Shown here: piece after piece, positions 17,220-26,530 of the stretch | How the letters are laid out: every line of letters starts with the position of its first letter | Numbering within the stretch: position 1 is the first letter of the stretch | Assembly: GCF_003584565.2 (NCBI RefSeq) | Contig: NZ_CP031010.1 | Span: 930,001-994,000, forward strand | From: Alteromonas sp. RKMC-009 | Lineage (GTDB): Bacteria > Pseudomonadota > Gammaproteobacteria > Enterobacterales > Alteromonadaceae | Direction: 5' to 3' | Length of the DNA stretch: 64,000 nucleotides | The notes under the pieces: model-generated | The model's input: the letters and a program-made list of their open reading frames with translations, nothing else | Database searches by the model: none | Told to the model about the DNA's origin: nothing | Program-made: the position numbers and the translations under genes

Positions 17220-17867
17220 ATGTCAGATGAAAGTATCATTAATGAAAACAGTTATAACCTGACGCCGATGCTTTATGACGTCCGTGGTTTTTTTATTCTG
17301 ACCCTGGCGTACCGCAATACCTTATCTTCCCAGGTCCGTTTTTTTGCCGAAAACCTTAAAGGTAAACATCTTGAATGTGCTATCGGTACCGGTACATTCA
17401 CCCAAATTTGCATGAAACATGCGCGAAAAAAACAGAAAGATCAGCCGTTTTCACTGGTAGGCGTAGATTATTCCAAAGCCCTGATGGGGGGCGCGAGGAA
17501 GAAGCTGAAAGGGGCTGAGCTGGCCATCGAAGATCTGAGAAATATGAGCTTCGAGGACGAAACGTTCGATACTGCGAATCTGCCAAACGGTTATCACACC
17601 ATTGGCGGGATTGAAAAAGCCATGCATGAAATTGTCAGAGTGCTGAAAAAAGGCGGTACCCTCTACATGAATGTGCTGCTATATCCCGGTGAAGGGTTTA
17701 TGAATAAAATCAGTACGAAGGTGAACGATTACGGACAATCTATTGGTATCCTTAACCGTCCTTACACGCGGGAAGAAGTGCTGGCCAGTTTACCTGAGTT
17801 CGGACTGCGTCTTGACAGTGAGCACATCAGCCAGAACTGTATTTTCCTTAAAACCACAAAAATCTGA
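17220..17867 (+). CDS. class I SAM-dependent methyltransferase
   Basis: A 215-residue UbiE-like methyltransferase. Motif I is LECAIGTGTFTQICM (about 47-60), an acidic residue after VGVDYSKALM fits the ribose-binding position, and a post-motif segment is LRNMSFEDETFDTANLPNGYHTI, followed by EIVRVLKKGGTLYMNVLL (motif III). The acceptor is not identifiable. The start at 17220 has AGAGGG 9 bp upstream; an in-frame ATG 48 bp earlier (17172) has no ribosome binding site. It is flanked by terminators on both sides, so it is a single-gene unit. The possible Pho box upstream would fit lipid or small-molecule methylation under phosphate stress, but that is speculation. Confidence 0.82.
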   Translation: MSDESIINENSYNLTPMLYDVRGFFILTLAYRNTLSSQVRFFAENLKGKHLECAIGTGTFTQICMKHARKKQKDQPFSLVGVDYSKALMGGARKKLKGAELAIEDLRNMSFEDETFDTANLPNGYHTIGGIEKAMHEIVRVLKKGGTLYMNVLLYPGEGFMNKISTKVNDYGQSIGILNRPYTREEVLASLPEFGLRLDSEHISQNCIFLKTTKI

Positions 17868-17880
17868 TATTCCCTTCCAA

Positions 17881-17910
17881 CAAACCCGGCCAGCAAGCCG
17901 GGTTTGCTTT
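17881..17910 (+). terminator. intrinsic terminator after the methyltransferase
   Basis: CAAACCCGGC (17881-17890) pairs perfectly with GCCGGGTTTG (17897-17906) around CAGCAA, followed by CTTTTA. Confidence 0.88.
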
Positions 17911-17962
17911 TAAAGCATCATTTCACTACAGTGAAAACTCACTAATGAACAAGGATGCTGTC

Positions 17963-19069
17963 ATGAGTGGTCTTAAACGACTCGCACAAATCACACTTTT
18001 ATCTTCAATGCTTTCAATGTCTGCTGCGGCTGATGAATTCAGTGAGGTCTACCGTGCGTTTAAGGAGGCGGTGGAAAAAGATGACATCGTACTGAGTACG
18101 GCGCTGGCGAAACAAGCCTGGCAGCTGGGTCAGCAAAAATACGGTGCTGACAGCGAAAATGCGGTGAAGCTCAGGCATTCCTACGCCAATATGCTCGCAC
18201 AGCAGGACTATATGGATGAGGCTGTCAGCCAGTTCAAAGCTGTACTGGAGCAATACGATTCGCTGTATGAAGAAAACTCCCCTGCGTTACTGAATATGCA
18301 CATCGATATTCTCAGTGCAGTGAATAAGCTTAAGGGCATGGATAAGGCTAAAGTCAGCTTTTCACAACGGCTGAGTCGTTACATCATTCTCAACATGGAC
18401 GACATCCAGTTTAAAGATGATGCTCAGAAGGTTATGACGCATTACCTTGCTGCCACAGTAGTTATCAATTCAATCTTAGGAGTGACCAACAACGCAATAT
18501 TGCGTTTCTATAAAGACAACCTGAGTATCGTTGATGGCTTTTGGGGGGATAAAGATTTACGGACTCTGGAATCCCGCTTGTTGCTGGGTTTGGTGTATGA
18601 GAGTTATAACCACCGTTCTGCGGCCATCGAGAATTATGAGATTGTTGCTGATACCTTCGACAGTAATCTTGATTTCTCCCATCCGTACGCATTGAATGCC
18701 CATGCGAAACTGGTCGGTTTGTATGAGAAGAAAGGAGAGTCAGATAAGGCTACAGAGCACTGCCGGGCGATAGGGAAAATGAAGCCGTGGTCAGATGATC
18801 AGGAGCCCGAGCCGCTTTATCGTGTAAACCCGGATTATCCGGTGTCTTATGCAAGGCGGGGTAAAGACGGCAGTGCAGTCCTGTCATTTACTATCGATGA
18901 TGAAGGCTTTGTCCGTGATATTGAATTGATAGAAACTGACGGTGGCAGCATGTTTGGTACCGCAGCAATAAAGGCGCTGGAACACTGGCGTTATGCTCCC
19001 AGATTTGTCGGTGGTAATGCGGTTGCAACGAAATCGCGCATGGTCAGAATGGATTTTAAATTGGGTTGA
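17963..19069 (+). CDS. periplasmic TPR protein with C-terminal TonB domain
   Basis: A 368-residue protein. Signal peptide about residues 1-22 (SAAADEF). Two thirds are helical with TPR-like repeats (NMLAQQDYMDEAVSQFKAVLEQY; LGLVYESYNHRSAAIENYEIV; HAKLVGLYEKKGESDKATEHC), followed by a TonB C-terminal domain (about 285-368): VNPDYPVSYARRGKDGSAVL, DDEGFVRDIELIE and ALEHWRYAPRFVGG. There is no N-terminal membrane anchor or Pro-rich spacer as in energising TonB proteins, so it is probably a soluble periplasmic protein that binds receptors or cell-wall components without transducing energy. AAGGA at 17950-17954 supports the ATG at 17963 over an in-frame ATG at 17945. It converges on the HD-GYP gene. 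Confidence 0.85.
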   Translation: MSGLKRLAQITLLSSMLSMSAAADEFSEVYRAFKEAVEKDDIVLSTALAKQAWQLGQQKYGADSENAVKLRHSYANMLAQQDYMDEAVSQFKAVLEQYDSLYEENSPALLNMHIDILSAVNKLKGMDKAKVSFSQRLSRYIILNMDDIQFKDDAQKVMTHYLAATVVINSILGVTNNAILRFYKDNLSIVDGFWGDKDLRTLESRLLLGLVYESYNHRSAAIENYEIVADTFDSNLDFSHPYALNAHAKLVGLYEKKGESDKATEHCRAIGKMKPWSDDQEPEPLYRVNPDYPVSYARRGKDGSAVLSFTIDDEGFVRDIELIETDGGSMFGTAAIKALEHWRYAPRFVGGNAVATKSRMVRMDFKLG

Positions 19070-19085
19070 GTGGGCTGCACAGGGG

Positions 19086-20153
19086 TTATTTCTCCTCCAC
19101 AAATCCGGCGTAAAAGACTGATTCTTCATTCTCAGAAGAGGCATTATCCGCTTTTTCTTTAATGCTGATAATGTCATCTTTTATGGTCAGGAATTTCTCT
19201 GCCAGTGCCGGATCAAAATGAGAACCTGCGTTATCGCGGATGTAGTCAAAAGCGTCGCTGACGCTCCATGCTTTTTTGTAAGGTCTTATCATGGTCAGCG
19301 CGTCGAACACATCAGCGATAGCAACGATACGGCCTGACTCGGGAATATTTGTCCCTTTCAGTCCATTCGGGTAGCCAGAGCCATCCCAGCGCTCATGATG
19401 ACTCACCGCCACTTCAGCAGCCAGTTTGAACAACGGTGAATGGCTGTTAGATAAGATATCGTGACCGATTTGAGCATGGGTCCGCATGATCACCATTTCT
19501 TCGTCTGTCAGCCTCCTGGGCGCTTTCAGAATGCTGTCGGGAATGCCTATTTTTCCCGTGTCATGCATAGGAGCTGCATGTTCCAGCAATCTGGCTGCTT
19601 CCACAGACCATCCCGTGGCAGTGGCCAGCCTCCTGGCATAAGCCGCCATCCGCCAGATATGCAGTCCCGTGTCGGTATCGTTATAGTGACCCGCTGCAGC
19701 AAGCATACTGATAGCACTCAACTGACTTACCTGAAGTTCTTTTGTCCGTTCCTCCACTTCCTGGCGGGTGACCCGTTGCTGATGGGCAAGTGAAATATGG
19801 GTCTTTACCCGGGCCAGCACAATGGCGGGTACAATAGGCTTGGCAATATAGTCCACTGCGCCGGCGGCGAATCCGCGCTCTTCATCTTCACCTTGCCCGA
19901 GCGCCGTGACAAAAATCACCGGGATGGAGGCCGTGGCCGGATCTGCTTTCAATCTCCGGCACACTTCCAGACCATCCAGATGGGGCATCATGACATCAAG
20001 CAAAATAAGATCGGGAGGGGCTTTACTGACAATTTTCAGTGCAATTTCCCCCGACGGTGCCACCTTTACCTGATATTGATGGATCAGTATATCTTTGAGA
20101 ATATCAATGTTTGCCGGTTCGTCATCAACGATTAAAACACTAAACGCTTTCAC
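19086..20153 (-). CDS. HD-GYP response regulator (c-di-GMP phosphodiesterase)
   Basis: A 355-residue RpfG-like protein. The receiver domain (1-120) has LIVDDE, phospho-acceptor Asp near 53 (LILLDVMMPHLDG) and IAKPIVP. The HD-GYP domain (about 145-335) has HDTGKIGIPDSIL (HD at 198-199), RTHAQIGHDIL, HHERWDGSGYPNGLKG (GYP-type motif) and ADVFDALT, so metal ligands and the GYP signature are intact. It is expected to hydrolyse c-di-GMP when phosphorylated. It is the last gene of a three-gene operon after the hybrid kinase (13 bp gap), its probable phospho-donor. Confidence 0.93.
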   Translation of the reverse strand: MKAFSVLIVDDEPANIDILKDILIHQYQVKVAPSGEIALKIVSKAPPDLILLDVMMPHLDGLEVCRRLKADPATASIPVIFVTALGQGEDEERGFAAGAVDYIAKPIVPAIVLARVKTHISLAHQQRVTRQEVEERTKELQVSQLSAISMLAAAGHYNDTDTGLHIWRMAAYARRLATATGWSVEAARLLEHAAPMHDTGKIGIPDSILKAPRRLTDEEMVIMRTHAQIGHDILSNSHSPLFKLAAEVAVSHHERWDGSGYPNGLKGTNIPESGRIVAIADVFDALTMIRPYKKAWSVSDAFDYIRDNAGSHFDPALAEKFLTIKDDIISIKEKADNASSENEESVFYAGFVEEK

Positions 20154-20166
20154 TTTACGCCCACAG

Positions 20167-23100
20167 TTATTGCCCGTTTACTAATGGCTGCAAGAGCACA
20201 GCCGCAGCTTCAAAATCGTATTGAGATACTTTCTGTATTGCCTGTTGCAGCACCCAGCGATGGGGAGACTGCTGATGTTCACTATAGAGTTGTTGCAGGT
20301 TGTCCGATGCTTTTGCATCGTAGTCTTCCAGTAAGTTTAGTATAAATTGAACTTGTGACGTGAAATCCTGTTCATTTTCTTGTTTTTCCTCAACATTGCT
20401 CAGTGCATCCAGGCTGGCAACGACTTTCTTCAACGTCATATCCAGCTCTCCGGCAAGTTTGGGAATGGCGGCGTGAACCAGCTCAGCCGGAGTATCCTGC
20501 TGCAGCAGTGCGCCGAGCATTTTCTTCAGTGGCTTCGCGCCAATCGCTGAGGCATCTTTTCTGATCCCTGCAAGAATTTCCACCGGCACTGATGACTGTT
20601 GCTGCAGACCTTCAACAAGGAAGTCAAAGGGGGTATTTCCGCTGACACTGTATTTCCGGTAAAAACTCTGAAGCAGTGACGCATAGGGATCTTTTATGTC
20701 GTCGAAGTCATCGCCGGCGTGTTCTGCTTCGCCGGTATAAATCATGTAATTATCGAGAGTACGGAGTAGATCATCATTGCTTACCGGCTTGGTGAGCAAG
20801 GCACACATTCCGGAATCACTGATTAAATCTTCAATGGCAGAGGCATCTTCTGTGGAAGTGCAGATAATCGGGGTGGTCAGGCTGTTGCCAAATACAAGAC
20901 TTTCAGCCACTTCCCAGCCGGGAATGTCAGGTAATTTATTGTTCAGAATAATGGCGTCAAAGGTCAGCTGTTTACACAAGGTGATACAGTCTGCGCCGGA
21001 AGAGACACTGGTAGCTTTAATGCCGGCAGAATTAAGTTGTTGGGACATTACGGTCTGACTGATGTCGTCGCTGTCAGCTATCAGTACATGTTTGCCGTTG
21101 AGCCTGCGCTCAACCAGGCCAATGTCGTCCAGTGAAGTGAAACCCGTTTGAGCGTCCTTAATCATTGCTCCCTGATTGAGGAAGTCGTGCATAGAACGCT
21201 GGGTAAACGGAAGTTGCATCACAGCGGCATCAGACAATCCGTGACTGATCAGAAGATGACGCATCTCCTCCTGATTGCCCGGGGTGAGGATGCGCAGGTG
21301 AGAATAATCCAGTTGTTTCGAGCGGAATGCCTCAGCCAGTTGTTTCATCCGCTCTTCCGTAATTTTATCTGCAACAACCAGCAGGTGGGTGGTTTGTTCC
21401 GGCAGAGATTCAGCACGGTGAGTTGTGCAGTGTTCATGAGGAACCATCAGCGTTGATAACGTTTTTTCCACCAGCCCCACTACCGGTAAAAGGGCATCGT
21501 TCAGACAGCAAAGGGTAAGAAACTGGTGGGCACCTAAAGGCGGCATAGTATTGCTGGTTCCGGCCAGAGGTAACACCAGATCAATACTGAACTTACTGCC
21601 TTCACCGGGAGCGCTTTCTACCGAAATGGTGCCGTTCATCTGTTCGACAAGGTGGCGCGTAATACTCATGCCCAGACCGGTGCCGCCGTATTGTCTGGAT
21701 ATAGACGCGTCGGCCTGAGTAAAGGGGTCAAACAGCTTTTTTTGATGGGCATCACTGAGACCGATACCGGTATCTGTAACGCTTAATTTAACCGATACCT
21801 GTTGTCCCTGACGGGGTTGTAATTCAACCGACACAATAATTTGACCCTGCCGGGTGAATTTAACGGCATTACTGACCAGGTTATTGAAAATCTGCATCAG
21901 GCGGTTTTCATCGCCCAGCAGAGGCAGGCTCATATCGCCGCCCATATCAAAAAGCAGTAATAACCCTTTGCTGACAGCTCTGTCCTGAAACAAATTCGAC
22001 ACTTTTTCCAGTAAATCGTCGAAGATGAATGGCTGAATATCTAAATCCAGCTTACCCGCTTCAATTTTGGAATAGTCCAGAATGTCGTTAATGATGCCCA
22101 GCAGAGTGTTGGCACTGTTGGTGGCCTTTTGCAGATAATCTTTCTGTTGAGTATTAAGAGGCGAGTTCAGCACCAGATGAGTAAGGCCCAGTACGGCATT
22201 AAGCGGCGTGCGGATTTCGTGACTCATGTTTGCGAGAAATTCGCTTTTCGCGTTATTTGCCCGCTCAGCCTGAGAGAAGGCATCCCGCATGGCTTGCTCA
22301 ATATTCTTACGTTCGCTGATATTCCTGAACACACCGACGTGTCCCCGTATGTTACCCCTGTCATCCTCCAGTGGCACGGCAGTGATAGAAACCGGAAACA
22401 TAAGCCCGTTCTTATGGGTGAAATAAGTTTCTTCTGAAAAATAAATTTCACCTTTCTTAATGGTTTGAATAAGAGGGCTTTGCTGTACCGGAATGAACTT
22501 TTTATCCGGTGACTGGAACTGCACGGTGTCGTGGAAACGTCTGTTTCTCAGTTCATCCATAGTCCAGCCGAGCAGGCGACTGGCTTCCGGATTAAGAAAT
22601 TCAATAGTACCGCTGCGGTCAACAGCGAAAATGCCCTCACCGATAGAGTCGGTAATGCTCTGATAAAAACGCTGGCTGTCGGATATACGTTCCTCCAGCA
22701 GTTTCTGATGGGTAATGTCTGTCATGATGGCGACGTACCGCTCAGCTTGTCCGGCGTTGCCTTCGATTGGCACAATGGTGGAGGACACCCAGAATGTCTC
22801 GCCGTTTTTTCTCAGATTGTGCACTTCGCCGTGCCACACCTCGCCAGCCCGCACCGCGCGCCAGATTGGTGTATAGAAACTCTCTTCGTGATAACTGCTG
22901 CGGATAATTTCGAGGCTTTTGCCGTTAAGCTCCTTCTCTTCATAGCCTGAAATCTCACAGAACTTACTGTTGGCGAAGAGGATTTGCTTTTCATTATCCA
23001 CCACCACAATAATCGCATGCTGGTCGATGGCACGGCGCTGAACTTCTACTTCATGCAGTGCTTCATTACGTTCTCTGGCGAGGTCAGCCATCAGCTCTGC

Positions 23101-23481
23101 CAGTCCGTTCAGTGAATCTGTATCTTCTGATAATTCCGGCTTGGCCAGGCCTTTCAGCAAGTCATTTGCCGCTATTTTCAGTTCCCGTACTGCCTGCTTT
23201 TGCTTAACCGCATCACGGCGGGCCAGCTCCAGTGATTCAGTGAGCTCCTGAGAGCTTAAACGGATACTGCGGTCGCGGATTTCCATGTCTCTTTCATGGG
23301 ATTTGTAGCTGGTATCGACCCTGTCGACGAAAGGCATCAGACCCTGTAATAAGGTCAGAACCGCCGGTGGCAGTGAATCGTCAAGGGCATGCTCCAGCAG
23401 CGTATCAAGCCATTGTTCAGCCTCTTCAATGGTCTGAAAGCCCATGGTTTTCTTGATTTGTCTGAACAGCAACCTGTGCAT
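20167..23481 (-). CDS. hybrid histidine kinase with two PAS domains and a degenerate receiver
   Basis: A 1104-residue soluble kinase (no TM segment). Order: an N-terminal helical region (1-150), PAS 1 (about 152-260), PAS 2 (about 268-392), a DHp domain with His 421 (ANMSHEIRTPLNAVLGL), a HATPase domain (about 520-637; GDENRLMQIFNNLVSNAVKF, YGGTGLGMSI), a region of about 150 residues that looks like a decayed receiver, a second receiver (about 797-915), and a helical C-terminal tail. In the second receiver the phospho-acceptor position is Asn 847 (IILNNKLP) instead of Asp, while the conserved Lys near 898 (LTKPVS) is kept, so it cannot be a normal phospho-acceptor. Its start overlaps the FIST-gene stop by 1 bp. 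The downstream HD-GYP regulator is the likely output. Confidence 0.92.
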   Translation of the reverse strand: MHRLLFRQIKKTMGFQTIEEAEQWLDTLLEHALDDSLPPAVLTLLQGLMPFVDRVDTSYKSHERDMEIRDRSIRLSSQELTESLELARRDAVKQKQAVRELKIAANDLLKGLAKPELSEDTDSLNGLAELMADLARERNEALHEVEVQRRAIDQHAIIVVVDNEKQILFANSKFCEISGYEEKELNGKSLEIIRSSYHEESFYTPIWRAVRAGEVWHGEVHNLRKNGETFWVSSTIVPIEGNAGQAERYVAIMTDITHQKLLEERISDSQRFYQSITDSIGEGIFAVDRSGTIEFLNPEASRLLGWTMDELRNRRFHDTVQFQSPDKKFIPVQQSPLIQTIKKGEIYFSEETYFTHKNGLMFPVSITAVPLEDDRGNIRGHVGVFRNISERKNIEQAMRDAFSQAERANNAKSEFLANMSHEIRTPLNAVLGLTHLVLNSPLNTQQKDYLQKATNSANTLLGIINDILDYSKIEAGKLDLDIQPFIFDDLLEKVSNLFQDRAVSKGLLLLFDMGGDMSLPLLGDENRLMQIFNNLVSNAVKFTRQGQIIVSVELQPRQGQQVSVKLSVTDTGIGLSDAHQKKLFDPFTQADASISRQYGGTGLGMSITRHLVEQMNGTISVESAPGEGSKFSIDLVLPLAGTSNTMPPLGAHQFLTLCCLNDALLPVVGLVEKTLSTLMVPHEHCTTHRAESLPEQTTHLLVVADKITEERMKQLAEAFRSKQLDYSHLRILTPGNQEEMRHLLISHGLSDAAVMQLPFTQRSMHDFLNQGAMIKDAQTGFTSLDDIGLVERRLNGKHVLIADSDDISQTVMSQQLNSAGIKATSVSSGADCITLCKQLTFDAIILNNKLPDIPGWEVAESLVFGNSLTTPIICTSTEDASAIEDLISDSGMCALLTKPVSNDDLLRTLDNYMIYTGEAEHAGDDFDDIKDPYASLLQSFYRKYSVSGNTPFDFLVEGLQQQSSVPVEILAGIRKDASAIGAKPLKKMLGALLQQDTPAELVHAAIPKLAGELDMTLKKVVASLDALSNVEEKQENEQDFTSQVQFILNLLEDYDAKASDNLQQLYSEHQQSPHRWVLQQAIQKVSQYDFEAAAVLLQPLVNGQ

Positions 23482-24623
23482 CAGTCAGTCGTTCCGAAAA
23501 GCGTGACAATCATTGTCTGGTTATGCAATTTGCAGGGGCCCGGGGCCGTGAGGGGGCCAAACTCTCCGTTTGAATAGAATCCGCAAACCGGCAGGTTCTG
23601 CCCGAGTGCACTGGTTATGGCCTCTACTTCTTCTTCCACCTGATCGCCCATGACAATTTTGCGGGCTAGACAACTGACTACCAGAGCAAAAGCCGGCTTA
23701 AACTGATTTTCAACACTGAGACTGAAGGACTGCGCTGCATCTTCCACACCGCTTATCAGATCGTTTGTGGAAGCATGCATGAGCCTGAGATAGGCACCCT
23801 GTTCAATCTTTCCTCCCAAAATCAGGCTGCCGTCTGATTCGTTGACATCATAGAGTACGCGGAGTAACCCGGAGGGCTCGTCATAGCTGTCCATCATCTC
23901 AAGGGGAAAAAGTAGCCCTGATACGGGCAGGCGACTGGCTGAACGGCCCAGGTATTTTTTATAAATATCCAGAGCAGGTGTGCCGTCCAGTTCATACAAA
24001 ATGTTATTTTCGCTGCGGGTAACCTGACGGATCGGGCCGAAAGACTGCCACCCTCCGATAACGGCCTGGCTGACGGCAAGATTGTCTCCGTAGAGTCCGG
24101 CTGCAACCACATCATGATCGCTGATCCCTTGCGGAGAGAGTGTAAAGGTCTGCACATAACTGGCGTTGTCACCGGCCATGCCACCACATATCAGTAAATC
24201 TGTTCCGAGCACGTGGTGTAAGCCGTCGAACATTTCACCGGGTACGAAGTCGATACCGCGGGTAAAAATAATAACGGCTTTTAAGTCGTCGCCACGAAGC
24301 GATTCGCCAAGGGCTTTACCGCAGTTAAAATAATCTTCTTCATGCACCTGACTGACGGCAATATGAGCAAATCCTTTACCTTTAAGATCGATGCGGGTGA
24401 AAACTGCGCTCTGTTCACGCACATCGCCGGCAGTAATTTCTCCGCTGGTACCACAACCTGCCACCGGTACGCCTGAGGCGATGATGTCAGTGAGCAAAGA
24501 TGATGAGGAGAAAAATGCAGGGCTTGCGAATACCAGCAGTAAATCGCAGGGCGCTTTAATTGCCTGCAAAATAGCATCATCTTCCGTTTGGGTACTGCGA
24601 ATAATGTGTTGGGTAACTTCCAT
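23481..24623 (-). CDS. FIST-domain sensor protein
   Basis: A 380-residue cytoplasmic protein with FIST-N (about 15-215) and FIST-C (about 220-365) domains. Typical segments: CDLLLVFASPAFF, VPVAGCGTSGEI, VIIFTRGIDFVPG, LLICGGMAGDNASYVQTF near the domain boundary, and CLARKIVMGDQVEEEVEAI and VCGFYSNGEFGPL near the end. FIST domains are small-molecule sensing modules found next to signalling proteins, and some members pair with nitric-oxide-responsive kinases. First gene of the operon FIST - hybrid kinase - HD-GYP; the TGATG overlap with the kinase start implies coupled translation. Likely role: it supplies sensory input to the soluble kinase. The ligand is unknown. Confidence 0.9.
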   Translation of the reverse strand: MEVTQHIIRSTQTEDDAILQAIKAPCDLLLVFASPAFFSSSSLLTDIIASGVPVAGCGTSGEITAGDVREQSAVFTRIDLKGKGFAHIAVSQVHEEDYFNCGKALGESLRGDDLKAVIIFTRGIDFVPGEMFDGLHHVLGTDLLICGGMAGDNASYVQTFTLSPQGISDHDVVAAGLYGDNLAVSQAVIGGWQSFGPIRQVTRSENNILYELDGTPALDIYKKYLGRSASRLPVSGLLFPLEMMDSYDEPSGLLRVLYDVNESDGSLILGGKIEQGAYLRLMHASTNDLISGVEDAAQSFSLSVENQFKPAFALVVSCLARKIVMGDQVEEEVEAITSALGQNLPVCGFYSNGEFGPLTAPGPCKLHNQTMIVTLFGTTD

Positions 24624-24718
24624 GCCGCAACAACCGTGGCTAACATAAAAAATATAGAATAAATCTAGCGCGACCTTACGGGTAACGCCATAAATTTACT
24701 GAAATTTAATGCGCAGGA

Positions 24719-25159
24719 TCAACCGGGACGGGACATCCGCAGGAAGACAAGTCCGCCAAGACAACCCGCCAGACATTGTAAAGCCAGGCCGGCAGCAGAA
24801 CGGGCGCCGGCGATAAGTGTGACATGCATTACCGGGTACATGGCCATCAACAGAACCAGCATCGCCACGCCACCGGCCAGTGGCAGCAGCCACCTCAGAC
24901 GGGTGAAGTTTCCTGTCAGCCAGCCGCACAGAGAGAAAGCGATAAACAGGGCGGCGGCCGTGGCAGAACCATACACAGGTAACAGACCAAAGATATCTTC
25001 GAATGTTGTTTGTAACCAGAGCGGGAGGGGAATGACCACGTCTAACCGGAGCAACTCAAGCAGTACCATTTGCGTATGGAAAACGCTTGCCAGGCAGTAA
25101 CAAAGCAGCCAGGCGGGGAAAAAAGCCAGTGAAAACGATTTTGCAGTTGCTAACGGCAT
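24719..25159 (-). CDS. small four-helix membrane protein of unknown function
   Basis: A 146-residue hydrophobic protein if started at the ATG at 25159 (MPLATAKSFS); an in-frame GTG at 25216 would add 19 polar residues. Four TM segments are visible (about residues 9-30, 55-75, 88-106 and 116-137), separated by short loops with Arg-rich ends (FTRLRW, LRMSRPG). I recognise no family. It is divergent from the PQQ dehydrogenase gene and lies 95 bp downstream of the FIST gene start, on the same strand. Confidence 0.6.
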   Translation of the reverse strand: MPLATAKSFSLAFFPAWLLCYCLASVFHTQMVLLELLRLDVVIPLPLWLQTTFEDIFGLLPVYGSATAAALFIAFSLCGWLTGNFTRLRWLLPLAGGVAMLVLLMAMYPVMHVTLIAGARSAAGLALQCLAGCLGGLVFLRMSRPG

Positions 25160-25253
25160 GTTGTTCAGACGATTTTTCGATGTATAGTGCGAAACTGATT
25201 TATCGCATCTTTTCACGCCATGCTACAGATCACAAGAGGAACGATACAATTCC

Positions 25254-26342
25254 ATGTTTGAAAACACGCTCGTTGCTATCACTCTGACCATTCTCGCTTT
25301 GCCCGCTTTTGCTGAAGACATTCGTTATCAGGCAAAGCGTATTGCACCATGGACGATACACTATCCCAAAGCGCTGGAACCTTTACCTGATGGCCGGTTA
25401 CTGGTCACTGAGCGTGAGGGCAATGTGGTGATCCTCGGAGGAGAATCGCGGCTGGTCAGGGTACCGCTGGCGTTGCCTGACCTGTACGTAGCCGGACAGG
25501 GGGGGCTGCTGGATATTGCGCTGGCGCAGGACTTCGACTTGTCCGGACGTATCATACTGACATTTTCTCAGGGAACAGAAACGGCGAATCATCTGGCAGT
25601 GGCCACAGCAACGCTTCAGAACGATACCATTACCGGTATCGACGTCGTGTTTTCAGTTTCGCCGGATAAAGACACGCCGGTTCATTTTGGTGGTCGTCTG
25701 GCAGTGCTGAATGACGGCACCTGGCTGGTGTCATCCGGTGACGGTTTTGATTACCGGGAGCATGCACAGCGGACTGACAGTCAATTGGGCAAAATTCTGC
25801 GAATCCGCGAGGATGGCGCCGCGCCGCTTGATAATCCATTTTATGATACTGCGCCCTATATTTATTCAACGGGCCACCGCAATCCTCAGGGACTGGCTAT
25901 CGATGAAGATGCCGCCGTCATCTATGAACACGAACATGGTCCCGACGGGGGCGATGAGATAAATATACTCCGCCCGGGACTCAATTATGGCTGGCCGGTA
26001 GCGACATCGGGCAGAGACTATTCCGGTGCCCGTATTTCACCATTTACAGATTATGCCGGCATGGAGTCTCCGCTGGTTGAGTGGACTCCCTCTGTGGCGC
26101 CGTCTGCCATGGTTTTTTATAACAGTGATCTGTTTCCCGGCCTGAAAGGGCAGTTGCTGGTGACTACGCTGAAAGAGCAGTCCGTCATCGCTGTGGATAT
26201 GTCAACCACGCCTGCCCGTAAAACAAAATTGTTTGCTACTATTAATCAGCGTTTACGGGACATTGAAATTGATCGTAAAGGCGCAATCTATGTACTAACC
26301 GATGGTGAAAACGCCACCGTTTTGCGAATTGCACCCCTCTGA
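25254..26342 (+). CDS. PQQ-dependent soluble sugar (aldose) dehydrogenase
   Basis: A 362-residue periplasmic protein with a signal peptide (1-20, ALPAFAE). It has the six-bladed propeller signatures of the YliI/soluble glucose dehydrogenase family: LPDGRLLVTEREGNV, GQGGLLDIALAQDF, HFGGRL with following SSGDGFDYREHAQ, GHRNPQGLAID, EHGPDGGDEIN and PGLNYGWPVATSGRDY. These contain the His/Arg residues that contact PQQ and the Ca2+ site. It oxidises aldoses and passes electrons to the respiratory chain; PQQ biosynthesis genes are not in the window. The distance to acnB is 188 bp with no clear terminator. Confidence 0.92.
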   Translation: MFENTLVAITLTILALPAFAEDIRYQAKRIAPWTIHYPKALEPLPDGRLLVTEREGNVVILGGESRLVRVPLALPDLYVAGQGGLLDIALAQDFDLSGRIILTFSQGTETANHLAVATATLQNDTITGIDVVFSVSPDKDTPVHFGGRLAVLNDGTWLVSSGDGFDYREHAQRTDSQLGKILRIREDGAAPLDNPFYDTAPYIYSTGHRNPQGLAIDEDAAVIYEHEHGPDGGDEINILRPGLNYGWPVATSGRDYSGARISPFTDYAGMESPLVEWTPSVAPSAMVFYNSDLFPGLKGQLLVTTLKEQSVIAVDMSTTPARKTKLFATINQRLRDIEIDRKGAIYVLTDGENATVLRIAPL

Positions 26343-26530
26343 ATCTAATAATCATTATTTTTGTAGTTCCATATATTTATAAATTTTGTGAATGGTGGTG
26401 ATAGGCGTAACAAGGGTGCAGTCCGGTGTTATTTTATACTGTGCGCCGATATAATTCCGGCGTCGATAACGTGTAGTCAGGCTCAGGACCGTTGAATCCT
26501 TCCAGCCTGAGTAACAAGGAGGAAGCAATC

